Positions 45,274 to 54,488 of a stretch of DNA of 64,000 nt are shown piece after piece. Each line of letters opens with the position of its first letter. The stretch's first letter is position 1. The notes under the pieces are model-generated. The model was not told where the DNA came from. It saw only the letters and a list, made by a program, of their open reading frames with translations, and searched no databases. This DNA is from an uncultured Kordia sp. GTDB taxonomy: Bacteria > Bacteroidota > Bacteroidia > Flavobacteriales > Flavobacteriaceae. The stretch covers positions 1-64,000 of the forward strand of contig NZ_CANMEZ010000012.1 of assembly GCF_947496985.1 (NCBI RefSeq), given 5' to 3'. The position numbers and the translations under genes are program-made.

Positions 45274-46332
45274 TTATTTCACAACGGAAACCATCCAATT
45301 GTGCTTGTCTTCTAGTTTTCCTGAACGAACGCCATTGATGGTATCCATTACAAGTTGCCCTACAGGACTTTCGTCAGATACGTGAATTTCATCCTCTTTG
45401 TGTCCTATAGTCTGAATCATAGCAATACCAACCGCCGTTCCTGTTCCAAACGCTTCTTCTAGTGTTCCGTTTGCTGCAGCTTCTTTTATTTCTGAAAGTT
45501 TTATTGGTCGCTGTTCTACTTCATAGCCATTGTCTTCTAAGATTGTTATGACACTTTTGCGCGTGATTCCGTCTAAGATAGCGCCGTCTAAACTTGGTGT
45601 GATGAATTTCCCATTGATTTTAAAGAAAATATTCATCGTTCCTACTTCTTGTATGTATTCAAATTCGTGAGCATCTAACCATAATACTTGATCAAATCCT
45701 TTTGATTTTGCAATTTCTGTTGGACGAATGGCCGCCGCGTAGTTTCCTGCTGCTTTTGCTTCTCCTGTTCCTCCTTCGGCTGCACGAATAAATTTTGTTT
45801 CAGCATATAGTTTGATGCGTTTTGTAAAGAACGGTCCTGCTGGTGATGCAATAATCATGAAATGATAGCTTGTTGCTGCACGCATTCCAATAAATGGCTC
45901 TGTTGCATACATAAAAGGTCGTAAGTATAAAGCGCTTCCTTCTTGTGGAGGAATCCAACCGCGTTCCATATTGACAATTCTTTTTAACCCTTCTACAAAT
46001 AATTCTTCTGGGAATTCTGGCATTCCCATACGACGTGCACTAAAGTTTAATCGCTTTGCATTTTCTTCCGGACGAAATAACAATGGTTCACCTGTTGCAT
46101 TTACCGTTGCTTTCATTCCTTCAAAAATAGCTTGTCCGTAATGCAATGCCATTGCTGCAGGATGCGTAGGAATCATTCCTAATGGTTGAATTTTTGGTGT
46201 TTGCCATGCACCATCTTCATAGGAACAAATAAACATATGATCTGTAAAAGTTCTTCCTAGTGGAATGTTGTCAAAATCAAGTTTTGATACATTTGATTCC
46301 GCTGCTTTTGTGATTTCTATAGTTTGTGTCAT
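45274..46332 (-). CDS. ilvE: branched-chain amino acid aminotransferase
   Basis: A class IV PLP aminotransferase exchanging amino groups between Val, Leu or Ile and 2-oxoglutarate. The length of 352 residues fits the eukaryote-like BCAT2 type. Visible motifs: MALHYGQAIFEGMKA, SALYLRPFMYATEPFIG, the PLP lysine region TGEAKAAGNYAAAIRPTEIA, FEYIQEVGTMNIFF, and DGAILDGITRKSVITILEDN. It sits between E2 and E1 of the branched-chain complex, so it likely feeds 2-oxo acids to that complex (catabolism), or runs in reverse for synthesis. Confidence 0.94.
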   Translation of the reverse strand: MTQTIEITKAAESNVSKLDFDNIPLGRTFTDHMFICSYEDGAWQTPKIQPLGMIPTHPAAMALHYGQAIFEGMKATVNATGEPLLFRPEENAKRLNFSARRMGMPEFPEELFVEGLKRIVNMERGWIPPQEGSALYLRPFMYATEPFIGMRAATSYHFMIIASPAGPFFTKRIKLYAETKFIRAAEGGTGEAKAAGNYAAAIRPTEIAKSKGFDQVLWLDAHEFEYIQEVGTMNIFFKINGKFITPSLDGAILDGITRKSVITILEDNGYEVEQRPIKLSEIKEAAANGTLEEAFGTGTAVGIAMIQTIGHKEDEIHVSDESPVGQLVMDTINGVRSGKLEDKHNWMVSVVK

Positions 46333-46399
46333 TTTTTGTTGCTTGTTGTTGGTTGTTAGTATTTAGGGGTTAGGTCGTTTTCTTCCTATTTTTGAACTT

Positions 46400-47716
46400 T
46401 TATATTTTCCTTTTTGGATCGAATTCTTCTAGGTAATCTCCAACTTTTCTTAGGAATGATCCTCCTAAGTAACCATCAACGACTCTGTGGTCAAATGATA
46501 ATGAAAGATACATCATGCTACGAATAGCAATTTCATCGCCTTTTTCGGTAGTGATTACTTCTGGGCGTTTTTTGATGATTCCTAAGGCTAAAATTGCAAC
46601 TTCAGGTTGGTTAATGATAGGTGTCCCCATTAAACTACCAAAGGTTCCAACATTAGAGATTGTGAACGTACTCCCTTGAATTTCTTCTGGTTTAAGTTTG
46701 TTATTACGTGAAGCATTTGCTAAGTGATTTACTTCTGCAGCTAATCCTTTTAGATTTTTGTCATCTGCATTTTTCACCACAGGAACAATTAGGTTTCCAC
46801 TTGGTAATGCCGTTGCCATTCCTATATTGATGTCTTTACGTTCTATGATTTTCTTTCCATCTTCTGACACCGAAGCATTGATTCCTGGGAAATCGATGAC
46901 TGCTTTTGCAACAGCTTCTACAAATAATGGTGTAAACGTAAGTCGTTGATTGTATTTTTCTTGAAAAGGAATTTTATTAGCATTTCGCCAATTTACCATA
47001 TTGGTTACATCTATTTCAATGTATGCTGTTACGTGTGGCGATGTATGCTTTGAATACACCATATGATCTGCGATCATTTTTCGCATACGATCCATTTCAA
47101 CTACATTGTCATGTCCTTCTACATATTTTATTGGTGGTGGATTGTAACTACTTTTAGCAACTTTTGGAGTTGCTTGTGGGCGACTTGTTAATGGATATTG
47201 TCTATTTTTTAAATAGTTAAACACATCACTTTTACGAATACGTCCTTCTGCACCAGTTCCAGGAATGCTTTGCACTTCCTCAATGGTCATGTTTTCTTTT
47301 TTTGCGATACTTACAATAAGTGGCGATAGGAATGCATCTGGGTTTCGTATAAACTCCGTATTTCGAGCATTCAATTCAGAATTACTCGAAGTTGACTTAC
47401 TTGCCGTTTTTGGTTCTTTTGAAGATTCTTTTTTTACTTCTTCATTCGATATTTCTTGTTGAATATTCGAAATTTCAGAAGCGTCAATTAATGCAATCGT
47501 TTCTCCAACAGGCACTACATCATTTGGCATAAAGAGTAGTTCGGTAATGACACCTGTACATGGTGATGGTACTTCTGAATCAACTTTATCTGTCGCTACT
47601 TCTAAAATGGTTTCTTCAATTTCAATCGTATCTCCTACATCTTTCATCCAACTTATGATAGTGGCTTCTGAGATACTTTCTCCCATTTTGGGCATTTTCA
47701 GCGGTATTATAGGCAT
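46400..47716 (-). CDS. 2-oxoacid dehydrogenase E2 (dihydrolipoamide acyltransferase)
   Basis: The 438-residue E2 core of the complex. A single N-terminal lipoyl domain (residues 1-77) carries the lipoyl lysine in VATDKVDSEVPSP. The E1/E3-binding domain lies at about 128-170 (FLSPLIVSIAKKENMTIEEV, GAEGRIRKSDVFNYL). The catalytic acyltransferase domain covers about 200-438 with the active-site His in SFDHRVVDGYLGG and the ITISNVGTFGS-like segment. The partner E1 and ilvE follow on the same strand. LipB (9037-9744) would supply its lipoylation. Substrate is inferred from the operon. Confidence 0.92.
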   Translation of the reverse strand: MPIIPLKMPKMGESISEATIISWMKDVGDTIEIEETILEVATDKVDSEVPSPCTGVITELLFMPNDVVPVGETIALIDASEISNIQQEISNEEVKKESSKEPKTASKSTSSNSELNARNTEFIRNPDAFLSPLIVSIAKKENMTIEEVQSIPGTGAEGRIRKSDVFNYLKNRQYPLTSRPQATPKVAKSSYNPPPIKYVEGHDNVVEMDRMRKMIADHMVYSKHTSPHVTAYIEIDVTNMVNWRNANKIPFQEKYNQRLTFTPLFVEAVAKAVIDFPGINASVSEDGKKIIERKDINIGMATALPSGNLIVPVVKNADDKNLKGLAAEVNHLANASRNNKLKPEEIQGSTFTISNVGTFGSLMGTPIINQPEVAILALGIIKKRPEVITTEKGDEIAIRSMMYLSLSFDHRVVDGYLGGSFLRKVGDYLEEFDPKRKI

Positions 47717-47762
47717 GAGCGCGTGTATTTAAATTTATTCCTGCTTTGAAGTAAAAAGCGAA

Positions 47763-47792
47763 CAAAAATACTAATTTTCTACTTTATCAAAA
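47763..47792 (-). promoter_or_regulatory. promoter of the E2-ilvE-E1 operon
   Basis: On the minus strand TTTG (47791-47788) is followed after 17 bases by TATTTTTG (47770-47763). That is a good Bacteroidetes promoter, 46 bases before the E2 start. It lies in the spacer shared with the divergent Lrp/AsnC regulator. Confidence 0.6.
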
Positions 47793-47914
47793 TGAATACA
47801 CTATAATTGATTCTTATTTGTAGTGTTTTTTTCTTTATTTTTGACTTTTAAATGTATTTTTTTCTTTTAGAAGCTATTTGATATGGTTTTTATATAATTT
47901 TTATCCGAATCCTT

Positions 47915-48382
47915 ATGAAATTAGATCAAGTCGATTTGAAGATTTTGAAATTATTGCAACAGAATAGTAATCGGACAACCAAAAGTTTGGCTGAAGAATT
48001 GCAAATGTCAACAACTCCTGTTTTTGAGCGAATTAAAAAGCTTGAAAAAGAAGGTTATATTGACGATTATGTTGCTTTGCTAAATGCTAAAAAATTAGGT
48101 TTAAAACAAACCGTTTTTATTGGAATTACGCTACAAGGTCATACACGCAGTTATTTGGAGAAGTTTGTAAAACAAATAAACGATTTCCCTGAAGTGGTAG
48201 AATGTCATCGTGTAACAGGAAATTTTGATTATTTGTTGAAGTTAATTGTAGAAGATGTAGAAGCGTATGAGAAGTTTATTATTACCAAACTAACACTACT
48301 TCCGTATTTGGGAAGTGTACAAAGTTACATTACGTTGTCAAAAGGAAAACAAACGCACGAGTTGAATTTGGCTGATTTATAA
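47915..48382 (+). CDS. Lrp/AsnC family transcriptional regulator
   Basis: A 155-residue leucine-responsive-type regulator. The N-terminal winged helix-turn-helix starts KLDQVDLKILKLLQQNSNRT and contains SLAEELQMSTTPVFERIKKL. The C-terminal RAM effector domain follows (VFIGITLQGHTRSYLEKFVK, HRVTGNFDYLLKLIVEDVEA). It is transcribed divergently from the branched-chain catabolic operon across a 198-base spacer. Control of that operon by a branched-chain amino acid is therefore the obvious hypothesis. It is not shown by a visible operator. Confidence 0.93.
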   Translation: MKLDQVDLKILKLLQQNSNRTTKSLAEELQMSTTPVFERIKKLEKEGYIDDYVALLNAKKLGLKQTVFIGITLQGHTRSYLEKFVKQINDFPEVVECHRVTGNFDYLLKLIVEDVEAYEKFIITKLTLLPYLGSVQSYITLSKGKQTHELNLADL

Positions 48383-48571
48383 TATTCTTTTTCATTTTTG
48401 GTTTGATTCAAAAATGAAAAAATTAAGTTTTAGATAGAAAATCGCTACGTATCATTCATACTAAAGTTACATGCGTTAAACTCCGCTTCGTGCTTTCACT
48501 TTGTTGTTCATTATTTCTTACTAAAACCATTACATGCTCATTATATTTGGAATAAATAGTATTTTTAAGTT

Positions 48572-48982
48572 ATGGTAAACTTTAAACTTGATTTTTTGGA
48601 TCATGTTGCGATTCGTGTAGAAGATATGGACGCTTCTGTTGCTTGGTATAAAAAGGTTTTAGGATTGAAACGGTATCGACTTCCTAAATGGGGCGATTTT
48701 CCAATTTTTATGTTGTCTGGAAAAACAGGAATTGCACTGTTTCCTGCAAATACGAACGATCCGAGATTTGACAAAATATCTAAGAATGTAAAGATTGATC
48801 ATTTTGCGTTTCAGGTAAGTCAGGAAGCATTCGCGAAAGCACAAAAGCATTATCAAGATTTAGGACTCACGTATTCTTTTCAAGATCATCATTATTTCCA
48901 TTCAATTTACACCAAAGATTTAGACGAACATGTTGTTGAATTGACAACATTGGTCGTAAATGAAAAAGAGTTTTATACGTAA
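48572..48982 (+). CDS. VOC family (glyoxalase-like) protein
   Basis: A 136-residue single-module pair of beta-alpha-beta-beta-beta units. The first begins LDHVAIRVEDMDASVAWYKK, the second IDHFAFQVSQEAFAKAQKHY. Metal ligands would be His of LDHVA, His of IDHFA and Glu of EHVVELTT, the usual VOC pattern. The substrate is not deducible. It precedes the YD-repeat-like gene by 10 bases. Confidence 0.88.
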   Translation: MVNFKLDFLDHVAIRVEDMDASVAWYKKVLGLKRYRLPKWGDFPIFMLSGKTGIALFPANTNDPRFDKISKNVKIDHFAFQVSQEAFAKAQKHYQDLGLTYSFQDHHYFHSIYTKDLDEHVVELTTLVVNEKEFYT

Positions 48983-48992
48983 AATTTAATCC

Positions 48993-49928
48993 ATGAAATT
49001 CTCTTTAATAACTATTTTAAGTTTTTTTTCAATTCATTTCACGTATTCACAAGTTACAAACACAAAAGAAGCAATCGTAAAAAACAAAGTGAAATCGTCT
49101 ACAGAAAGATATTGTTTTACTAATTCTTCAGAAAGCTGTACTACGGTTTATCAAGCATATGATAAACGCGGAAATACTGTTGAATGGGATATGCAACGTT
49201 TAGGAACTAAATATAAATATGTGTATGATTCCAAAAACAGAAAGATAGCTAAATTTTGGATTAACAAATCTGCTACTACAAAAATTGACACTACACAGTA
49301 TATCTATGACACATACAATCAAATTATTTCTAAAAAAACTCCTGAGTATAACAAGGTTTACAAGAATAGTTATGATGAAAAAAATCGCCTAGTCAAACGA
49401 ATTTATACATTTACAAATCAAGATAAAGATTCTACAGCAGAAATAGAAATTTATACATGGACGTCTTTTAATAAAATCAAATCTGAATATTTTTTCACCC
49501 TAAAAAAAGGGCAAGAAAAAGACACTTTGCATTCGACCTTTAACTCTTTTGAATATGATATTTATGAGAATTTGACACGTGAAATACATTATAAAGACAA
49601 CAAAATCATAAATACAATTTGTTATGATTATGACACTTCTTTAAGATTGAGTGAACAAAAAGAATATGATGATGAAAGTATTGAATTTTGGAACAGTGAG
49701 TATGCTGAATATAAAGATCGAATTGAATATTACGTAACTAAAATAACCTACGATTCTAAAGGAAGAATTGAAGAAAAATACACTTATTTTAATGATCCTT
49801 GTATGAGTTTGGACGATCATTTTACGTTTAAACATTTTTATAAGAAAAATGATTTATTACAAAAAATAGAAGTTATTGCTAAAGATAAAATTATGTTTAC
49901 AATAAGTTTCACATATACTTTTTATTAA
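48993..49928 (+). CDS. secreted protein with YD-like repeats
   Basis: A 311-residue exported protein (signal peptide MKFSLITILSFFSIHFTYSQ). Short repeats of the type Y-x-Y-D-x-x-x-R recur through its length: YQAYDKRGNTVEW, YVYDSKNRKIAKF, YIYDTYNQIISKK, SYDEKNRLVKRIY, YDTSLRLSEQKEY, TYDSKGRIEEKYTYF. This is reminiscent of RHS/YD-repeat strands but without the RHS core or toxin end. A C-terminal piece of a related gene survives at 52266-52391. Function unknown. A terminator follows. Confidence 0.65.
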   Translation: MKFSLITILSFFSIHFTYSQVTNTKEAIVKNKVKSSTERYCFTNSSESCTTVYQAYDKRGNTVEWDMQRLGTKYKYVYDSKNRKIAKFWINKSATTKIDTTQYIYDTYNQIISKKTPEYNKVYKNSYDEKNRLVKRIYTFTNQDKDSTAEIEIYTWTSFNKIKSEYFFTLKKGQEKDTLHSTFNSFEYDIYENLTREIHYKDNKIINTICYDYDTSLRLSEQKEYDDESIEFWNSEYAEYKDRIEYYVTKITYDSKGRIEEKYTYFNDPCMSLDDHFTFKHFYKKNDLLQKIEVIAKDKIMFTISFTYTFY

Positions 49929-49955
49929 TTACTTCCATATAAAATCAGACCATAA

Positions 49956-49983
49956 AAAAGCCATTTCTAAAGAAACGGCTTTT
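49956..49983. terminator. bidirectional rho-independent terminator
   Basis: AAAAGCC and TTTCT pair with AGAAA and GGCTTTT around a short A-rich loop with one mismatch pair. It separates the convergent YD-like gene and the NHL lipoprotein gene. Confidence 0.7.
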
Positions 49984-49995
49984 GCTTTTGAATGT

Positions 49996-50943
49996 TTAAA
50001 AACCAGTAATCATACGAATGCTACCTGAACCACCTTGCGCTACATATAAGGTATTTCCATCTGCGGAAGCCACAATACCATTGGGCGTATTGAATGTTGC
50101 TACATCACCATTACCATCTACGCCTCCTGCAATGCCTTTTTTTCCGGCAATGATTTCCGCGACTCCTTGCATATTAATCTTATAAATAACATTATCTGTA
50201 ATAGCCGTTGTATAGAAGTATCCATTGGAATATATAATAAAACCTATTCCTCCATTTATTGGTAGGTTTACAAATGTAGATTTAGCACCACTTATTGCAT
50301 CAATTTTAATAATTTTCCCAGAAGCATAATCAGAGACATATATGTTATTATCTGCATCTAATGTAACACTGCTATTGTTATAAATGGAATGACTTATAGT
50401 GGCTTTTGTTCCGTTAGGATCAATTTTTGTTACTGCACTATTTACATTGTTGTTTGTGTACAGGTTTCCATCTGAATCAAATGCCAATGCTATTGTTCCT
50501 AACACATTGTCTGCAATGGTTTGTATTACGGCTCCTTGACCTGAAATTTCAACAATATCTGATACATTGTACCTTGCTAAATATAATTTCCCTTCATCGT
50601 TAAATACCATGCCTGCAGCTCCATGCTGATTTTGAGCAAATAGAGAAACCGATTGATTTGTGTCTATTTTATATACTTTAGAATCCCCATAATTGGATGC
50701 AAACAAATTTCCGTTGCTATCAATTGCTAATCCATCTGCAGCGAATAAAGAAACATATGTAGAAACTTGTACAGAAGACGTTGGTGGGTCGACAGGATCA
50801 ACAGGATCTGGCGGATTTTCTCCAATATCAGGATTTTGAGGCATTATACTTATATCATCCGAACTGCCATCAGAACAACTTAATATTGGTACAAGAAAGA
50901 GAAGTAAAATGACGGTTTTAGTTACTGTTAATGTGTTTTTCAT
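49996..50943 (-). CDS. NHL-repeat beta-propeller lipoprotein
   Basis: A 315-residue lipoprotein (LFLVPILSC, Cys23) with an acidic and Pro-rich linker. Six NHL/SMP-30-like blades follow: LFAADGLAIDSNGNLFASNY, QHGAAGMVFNDEGKLYLARY, GTIALAFDSDGNLYTNNN, SSVTLDADNNIYVSDY, GIGFIIYSNGYFYTTAI and FNTPNGIVASADGNTLYVAQ. It is an exposed or periplasmic binding propeller, and no catalytic residues are obvious. It lies 85 bases downstream of an AraC-type regulator on the same strand. Confidence 0.88.
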   Translation of the reverse strand: MKNTLTVTKTVILLLFLVPILSCSDGSSDDISIMPQNPDIGENPPDPVDPVDPPTSSVQVSTYVSLFAADGLAIDSNGNLFASNYGDSKVYKIDTNQSVSLFAQNQHGAAGMVFNDEGKLYLARYNVSDIVEISGQGAVIQTIADNVLGTIALAFDSDGNLYTNNNVNSAVTKIDPNGTKATISHSIYNNSSVTLDADNNIYVSDYASGKIIKIDAISGAKSTFVNLPINGGIGFIIYSNGYFYTTAITDNVIYKINMQGVAEIIAGKKGIAGGVDGNGDVATFNTPNGIVASADGNTLYVAQGGSGSIRMITGF

Positions 50944-51028
50944 AATTGCATTTTTATAGTTTTAATACCGCAATTATATAAACTCATCTAGTGGAAATCG
51001 TTCAAAATCATGATTTGGAACCCATTAT

Positions 51029-52138
51029 TTACTCTTTTTCTTGTTCTTTCACGAATTGAAATGGTGTTTTCCCCATATACTTTTTAAACTTTGTATTGAA
51101 CGTTGTTTTTGAATTAAATCCAGCTTCATACGCTAAAGCTAAAATTGTCATTTTTTTACTTTCTCCTTTTCTAACAAGACTCATAAATTCTTGAATACGA
51201 TATTCATTTACAAAATCATTAAAGTTTTTTTTGAATTCTTCATTAATAACATACGAAACAATATTGATCCGAACATTCATCATTTCTGCTAATTCTTGAA
51301 GTGTTAATCTAGGTTTTAGATATGGTTTTTCAGCTAACATCAAAGCAGTCAATTTTTCCTTTAATAATGTAGATTCACTACTACTCAACAACAGCTGTTT
51401 CTCCTTTTTAGTTACTACTGGCATTTTGAATAATTTAGGTTGAATCATTGCAAAAAATGCCAATACATACGTCAAGAACACCATTGTAAACCATATAACT
51501 ATATATCCATACATACTTAACGGATTGTAATATCCCGAAACCCAAGATATATAGGAAAAAAGCCAAGCTGTTAAACACACTCCTATTAATATCAGAATTA
51601 CCGAAAGATAGGTTGGAGATTGTTTAAAAGAGAAGTTATTATGAGTGCTTTTTTTGTAACGACGTAATTGTATTATATTTAACAGTAAGTAAAATATATT
51701 TAAGAAAACAGCAGCACCTTCTATAATAATAAAGCGAAGTCGAATATGCTGTGACCATAGTATTCGCAAGGGATTTGACTCTTCTAACAGCAATGGAATT
51801 TCAGACAGCAAAAATATACATGCTGGAATCAAGTGAATTAAGAATTCTTTCTTATTAAAGCTATAGGTTGATAAGAGTTTTTTAAAATAAAAATATAAGA
51901 TTGGCCCATATAAATATATAATTGCATCTGGTAGTGCTAAAAAATTTGGTAGTTTTTTTATTAGGTTTGTATCAATAACAACTCTGCCCAACATTGTACA
52001 GACGAGCATACATATAAATACAGATAGAAACTTATTTGCTTCTTTGTTTCTATCTTTAATTCTAAATAAAAGTATGACAAAAATGGAACCTTGTAAGATC
52101 CCTAAAATCAATAATACAGTAAAAAAAGTAAATTTCAT
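51029..52138 (-). CDS. membrane-bound AraC-type transcriptional regulator
   Basis: A 369-residue protein with seven predicted N-terminal transmembrane helices (about 1-240; for example FFTVLLILGILQGSIFVILL). A cytoplasmic AraC-type DNA-binding domain lies at about 270-365. Its two helix-turn-helix units are LTLQELAEMMNVRINIVSYV and ILALAYEAGFNSKTTFNTKF, ending in KYMGKTPFQF. Membrane-anchored AraC regulators of this layout are common in flavobacteria and presumably sense envelope or extracellular signals. The frame opens 11 codons earlier, but MKFTFFTVLL at 52138 gives a normal start. The downstream NHL gene is a possible target. Confidence 0.88.
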   Translation of the reverse strand: MKFTFFTVLLILGILQGSIFVILLFRIKDRNKEANKFLSVFICMLVCTMLGRVVIDTNLIKKLPNFLALPDAIIYLYGPILYFYFKKLLSTYSFNKKEFLIHLIPACIFLLSEIPLLLEESNPLRILWSQHIRLRFIIIEGAAVFLNIFYLLLNIIQLRRYKKSTHNNFSFKQSPTYLSVILILIGVCLTAWLFSYISWVSGYYNPLSMYGYIVIWFTMVFLTYVLAFFAMIQPKLFKMPVVTKKEKQLLLSSSESTLLKEKLTALMLAEKPYLKPRLTLQELAEMMNVRINIVSYVINEEFKKNFNDFVNEYRIQEFMSLVRKGESKKMTILALAYEAGFNSKTTFNTKFKKYMGKTPFQFVKEQEKE

Positions 52139-52265
52139 AGCACTCAAATATACATTAAAGTATATGTGCATATTTTATAACAATTGTTAAAATTTATCAG
52201 AAAAGAGCTTCTTTAGCACTTCATGAAATCGTGTAAGGTTTTGTAAAATGCATCTTGCTTAGGGC

Positions 52266-52391
52266 AATTATTTTACGCTTAAATATTTTTATAAGAGAAG
52301 TGATATACTAGATAGAATAGAGGTTTTTGAAGAAAGCAAATCAAGATTTATGATTAGCTACGAGCATCCTTTTTATTTAACATTTGGTTAA
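52266..52391 (+). pseudogene. C-terminal remnant of a YD-like secreted protein
   Basis: An open stretch of 41 codons without a start reads FTLKYFYKRSDILDRIEVFE and then SYEHPFYLTFG before TAA at 52389. It aligns with the end of the 311-residue protein at 48993-49928 (FTFKHFYKKNDLLQKIEV, then the end ISFTYTFY). A TAG stands six bases before its first codon. Only this 3' end of a related gene survives. The rest of the 52139-52480 gap shows no gene. Confidence 0.6.
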
Positions 52392-52480
52392 ATTGACATC
52401 TTGGCTTGAAACAAAGAAATAATTCTTTTTTGTAACAAGATTATTTTTACAGATACATATACAATAAAGCCATTTAAAAG

Positions 52481-52897
52481 ATGAATTTGATAACACTAAA
52501 AACATTTGATAATTTTATTGACGCTCACTTACTAAAATCTAAATTGAAAAGTGAAAACATTGATAGTTTTTTATATGATGAAAACATTGTCACTTTAGAT
52601 CCTGTTATGAGCAATACTTTTGGTGGAATCAAACTTAAGATTAATGAATTTGATTTTGAAAAAGCTAATGAAATCATATCTTTTATTGAGAACAAACCTT
52701 TTATCGATGATAACAAAAAAGTGTTGATTTGCCCAAATTGTAATTCTCAAAAATTATATGCTGGATTTAAATCCATGAAAGGAATTAAAGGAGTCTTATC
52801 CATTATTGTTTCATTTGTTTTGCTAGTATTTCCAATCTATCAAAAATCTGTATTTAAATGTAAAGATTGTGACACTGAGTTTACCTACAAGAGATAA
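52481..52897 (+). CDS. DUF2007 protein with zinc ribbon and one TM helix
   Basis: A 138-residue protein. Residues 1-68 match DUF2007 (LITLKTFDNFIDAHLLKSKL, GIKLKINEFDFEKANEII), a small PII-like fold. A zinc ribbon is split by a hydrophobic helix: CPNCNSQ at about 84-90, the helix VLSIIVSFVLLVFPIY at about 107-122, then CKDCDTEF near the C-terminus. Annotated members are called putative signal-transducing proteins, but the function is unproven. It is convergent with paaY. Confidence 0.85.
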   Translation: MNLITLKTFDNFIDAHLLKSKLKSENIDSFLYDENIVTLDPVMSNTFGGIKLKINEFDFEKANEIISFIENKPFIDDNKKVLICPNCNSQKLYAGFKSMKGIKGVLSIIVSFVLLVFPIYQKSVFKCKDCDTEFTYKR

Positions 52898-52902
52898 TTA
52901 TA

Positions 52903-53499
52903 CTACTTCCCCATAAAATCACGCAGTGTATCATAAAACGCTTCTTGTGTTGGACGATCTTTTGGAACTTCGCGTAAAGGCTGAACTTCGCGTAAAGTTT
53001 CATGACAATCTTTTGGCAATTGTTGATAGAGTTGTGTGCCTTTGGTTTTCCAAGCAATCATTTCGTCGCTTACTTGCTTGATCACTTTTGCAGGATTTCC
53101 AACTACTAAACTACGGCTTGGAATCTCAGTCTTCGCTTTCACAAATGCCATAGCACCAATGATACTTTCATCTCCAATTTCGGCATCATCCATGATTACA
53201 GTATTCATTCCAACCAAAACATTACGACCAATATTTGCACCGTGAATGATAGCACCATGACCAATATGTGCACTTTCTTTTAGTACAATAGATTTCCCCG
53301 GAAACATATGTACCGTACAATTTTCTTGCACATTTACGCCATCTTCTAAAATAATTTCTCCCCAATCGCCACGAATTGCCGCTCCAGGACCGATATAGCA
53401 ATCCTTTCCAATAATTACATTTCCAGTAACTGCCGCTAATGGATGTACAAAACTACTTTCGTGTACAACTGGTATGTATCCTTTGAATTCGTAGATCAT
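52903..53499 (-). CDS. paaY: PaaY-like thioesterase (hexapeptide-repeat, gamma-CA fold)
   Basis: A 198-residue left-handed beta-helix protein. Hexapeptide repeats run from VTGNVIIGKDCYIGPGAAIR to IGAMAFVKAKTEI. The metal-binding histidines are in HMFPGKS, AHIGHGAIIHGA. The C-terminal helix (MIAWKTKGTQLYQQLPKDCH, LREVQPLREVP) follows the PaaY sequence closely, distinguishing it from ordinary gamma-carbonic anhydrases. PaaY hydrolyses dead-end CoA thioesters of the phenylacetate pathway. It is the last gene of the paa run in this window, 138 bases beyond the enoyl-CoA hydratase gene. Confidence 0.9.
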   Translation of the reverse strand: MIYEFKGYIPVVHESSFVHPLAAVTGNVIIGKDCYIGPGAAIRGDWGEIILEDGVNVQENCTVHMFPGKSIVLKESAHIGHGAIIHGANIGRNVLVGMNTVIMDDAEIGDESIIGAMAFVKAKTEIPSRSLVVGNPAKVIKQVSDEMIAWKTKGTQLYQQLPKDCHETLREVQPLREVPKDRPTQEAFYDTLRDFMGK

Positions 53500-53556
53500 G
53501 TTTTTAGTATTGAGATTTTAGTAATGAGTATTAAGACATCGTAATATGAAAAAAGA

Positions 53557-53579
53557 TTTCGCATCAAGTGCGAAATGAC
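53557..53579 (+). repeat. ATCAAGT-loop palindrome, copy 2
   Basis: TTTCGC-ATCAAGT-GCGAA and then ATGAC in the paaY/enoyl-CoA hydratase spacer. The arms GCGAAA and TTTCGC are fully complementary. Confidence 0.7.
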
Positions 53580-53637
53580 AATTTGTATTGAGTAGTAAGA
53601 AAATCTTAATTCTCCCTACTCAATATTAGTATCTATT

Positions 53638-54390
53638 TTACGCAAATCGCTTCAAAGTCTCTTTCGTAAACTCAGAAAGTACCAAACGTCCTGAGATTGC
53701 AGCGCGTTCCGCCAATAAGTTATCCCAATCTTCCGTTCCTGTCCAAAATGCTTTTTTCATTTCTGCCATCGCTTCTGGGTTGTACGTACATAAATGGTTT
53801 GCAAAAGCGGTTACAGCTTCATCTAATTCTTCATTGGTTTCGTATACTTTCATGTATAAACCTTTGCTTCTCGCCCATTCTGCATCATAGAAACTGTTGG
53901 CATCAATAGCAATTTGCGACATTCCACTTAAGCCAAGTTTACGTTCTACGGCTGGTCCAACCACAAAAGGTCCAATTCCCACATTTAACTCACTTAGTTT
54001 GATGGATGCAAATTTAGATGCCATGCAATAATCTACAGCAGAAGCTAATCCAACGCCGCCACCAACTGTTTTTCCTTGCACACGCCCGATGATAAATTTT
54101 GGACATTTACGCATCGCGTTGATCACATTTGCAAATCCTGAAAAGAAGATCCTTCCAGTTTCTGCATCGTTGATATTGATGAGTTCTTTGAAACTTGCGC
54201 CTGCGCAAAATGTTCTATCTCTTCCGCTTTTTAGGACGATCACCTTGATCTCATCGTTGGTTCCCGCATCAGTAATAGTTTGTGCTAGTTTAGCTAGTAT
54301 ATCTCCTGGCAACGAGTTGTGCGCTGGATGAAAAAATTCGATGGTTGCTACACCGTTTTGTATGTCTTGTTTTACGTATGGATCACTCAT
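53638..54390 (-). CDS. enoyl-CoA hydratase/isomerase family protein
   Basis: A 250-residue crotonase-fold protein. The oxyanion-hole segments are FCAGASFKELININDAETG and GKTVGGGVGLASAVDYCMAS, then LSELNVGIGPFVVGPAVERK. The start MSDPYVKQDIQNGVATIEFF is ordinary. It differs clearly from the PaaG-like protein at 60697-61482, so the cluster has two crotonase members. This one could be the hydratase (PaaF role) of ring-opened intermediates, but this is inferred from position between paaZ and paaY only. Confidence 0.82.
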   Translation of the reverse strand: MSDPYVKQDIQNGVATIEFFHPAHNSLPGDILAKLAQTITDAGTNDEIKVIVLKSGRDRTFCAGASFKELININDAETGRIFFSGFANVINAMRKCPKFIIGRVQGKTVGGGVGLASAVDYCMASKFASIKLSELNVGIGPFVVGPAVERKLGLSGMSQIAIDANSFYDAEWARSKGLYMKVYETNEELDEAVTAFANHLCTYNPEAMAEMKKAFWTGTEDWDNLLAERAAISGRLVLSEFTKETLKRFA

Positions 54391-54488
54391 AATTTAGATG
54401 TTAGTAGTGAGTCATTAGTATAGAGACTCGCTACTTGTGTTTATGTTATCTTTTTTCTTTTTCAATTCTAACTACTCAATTCTCAATA

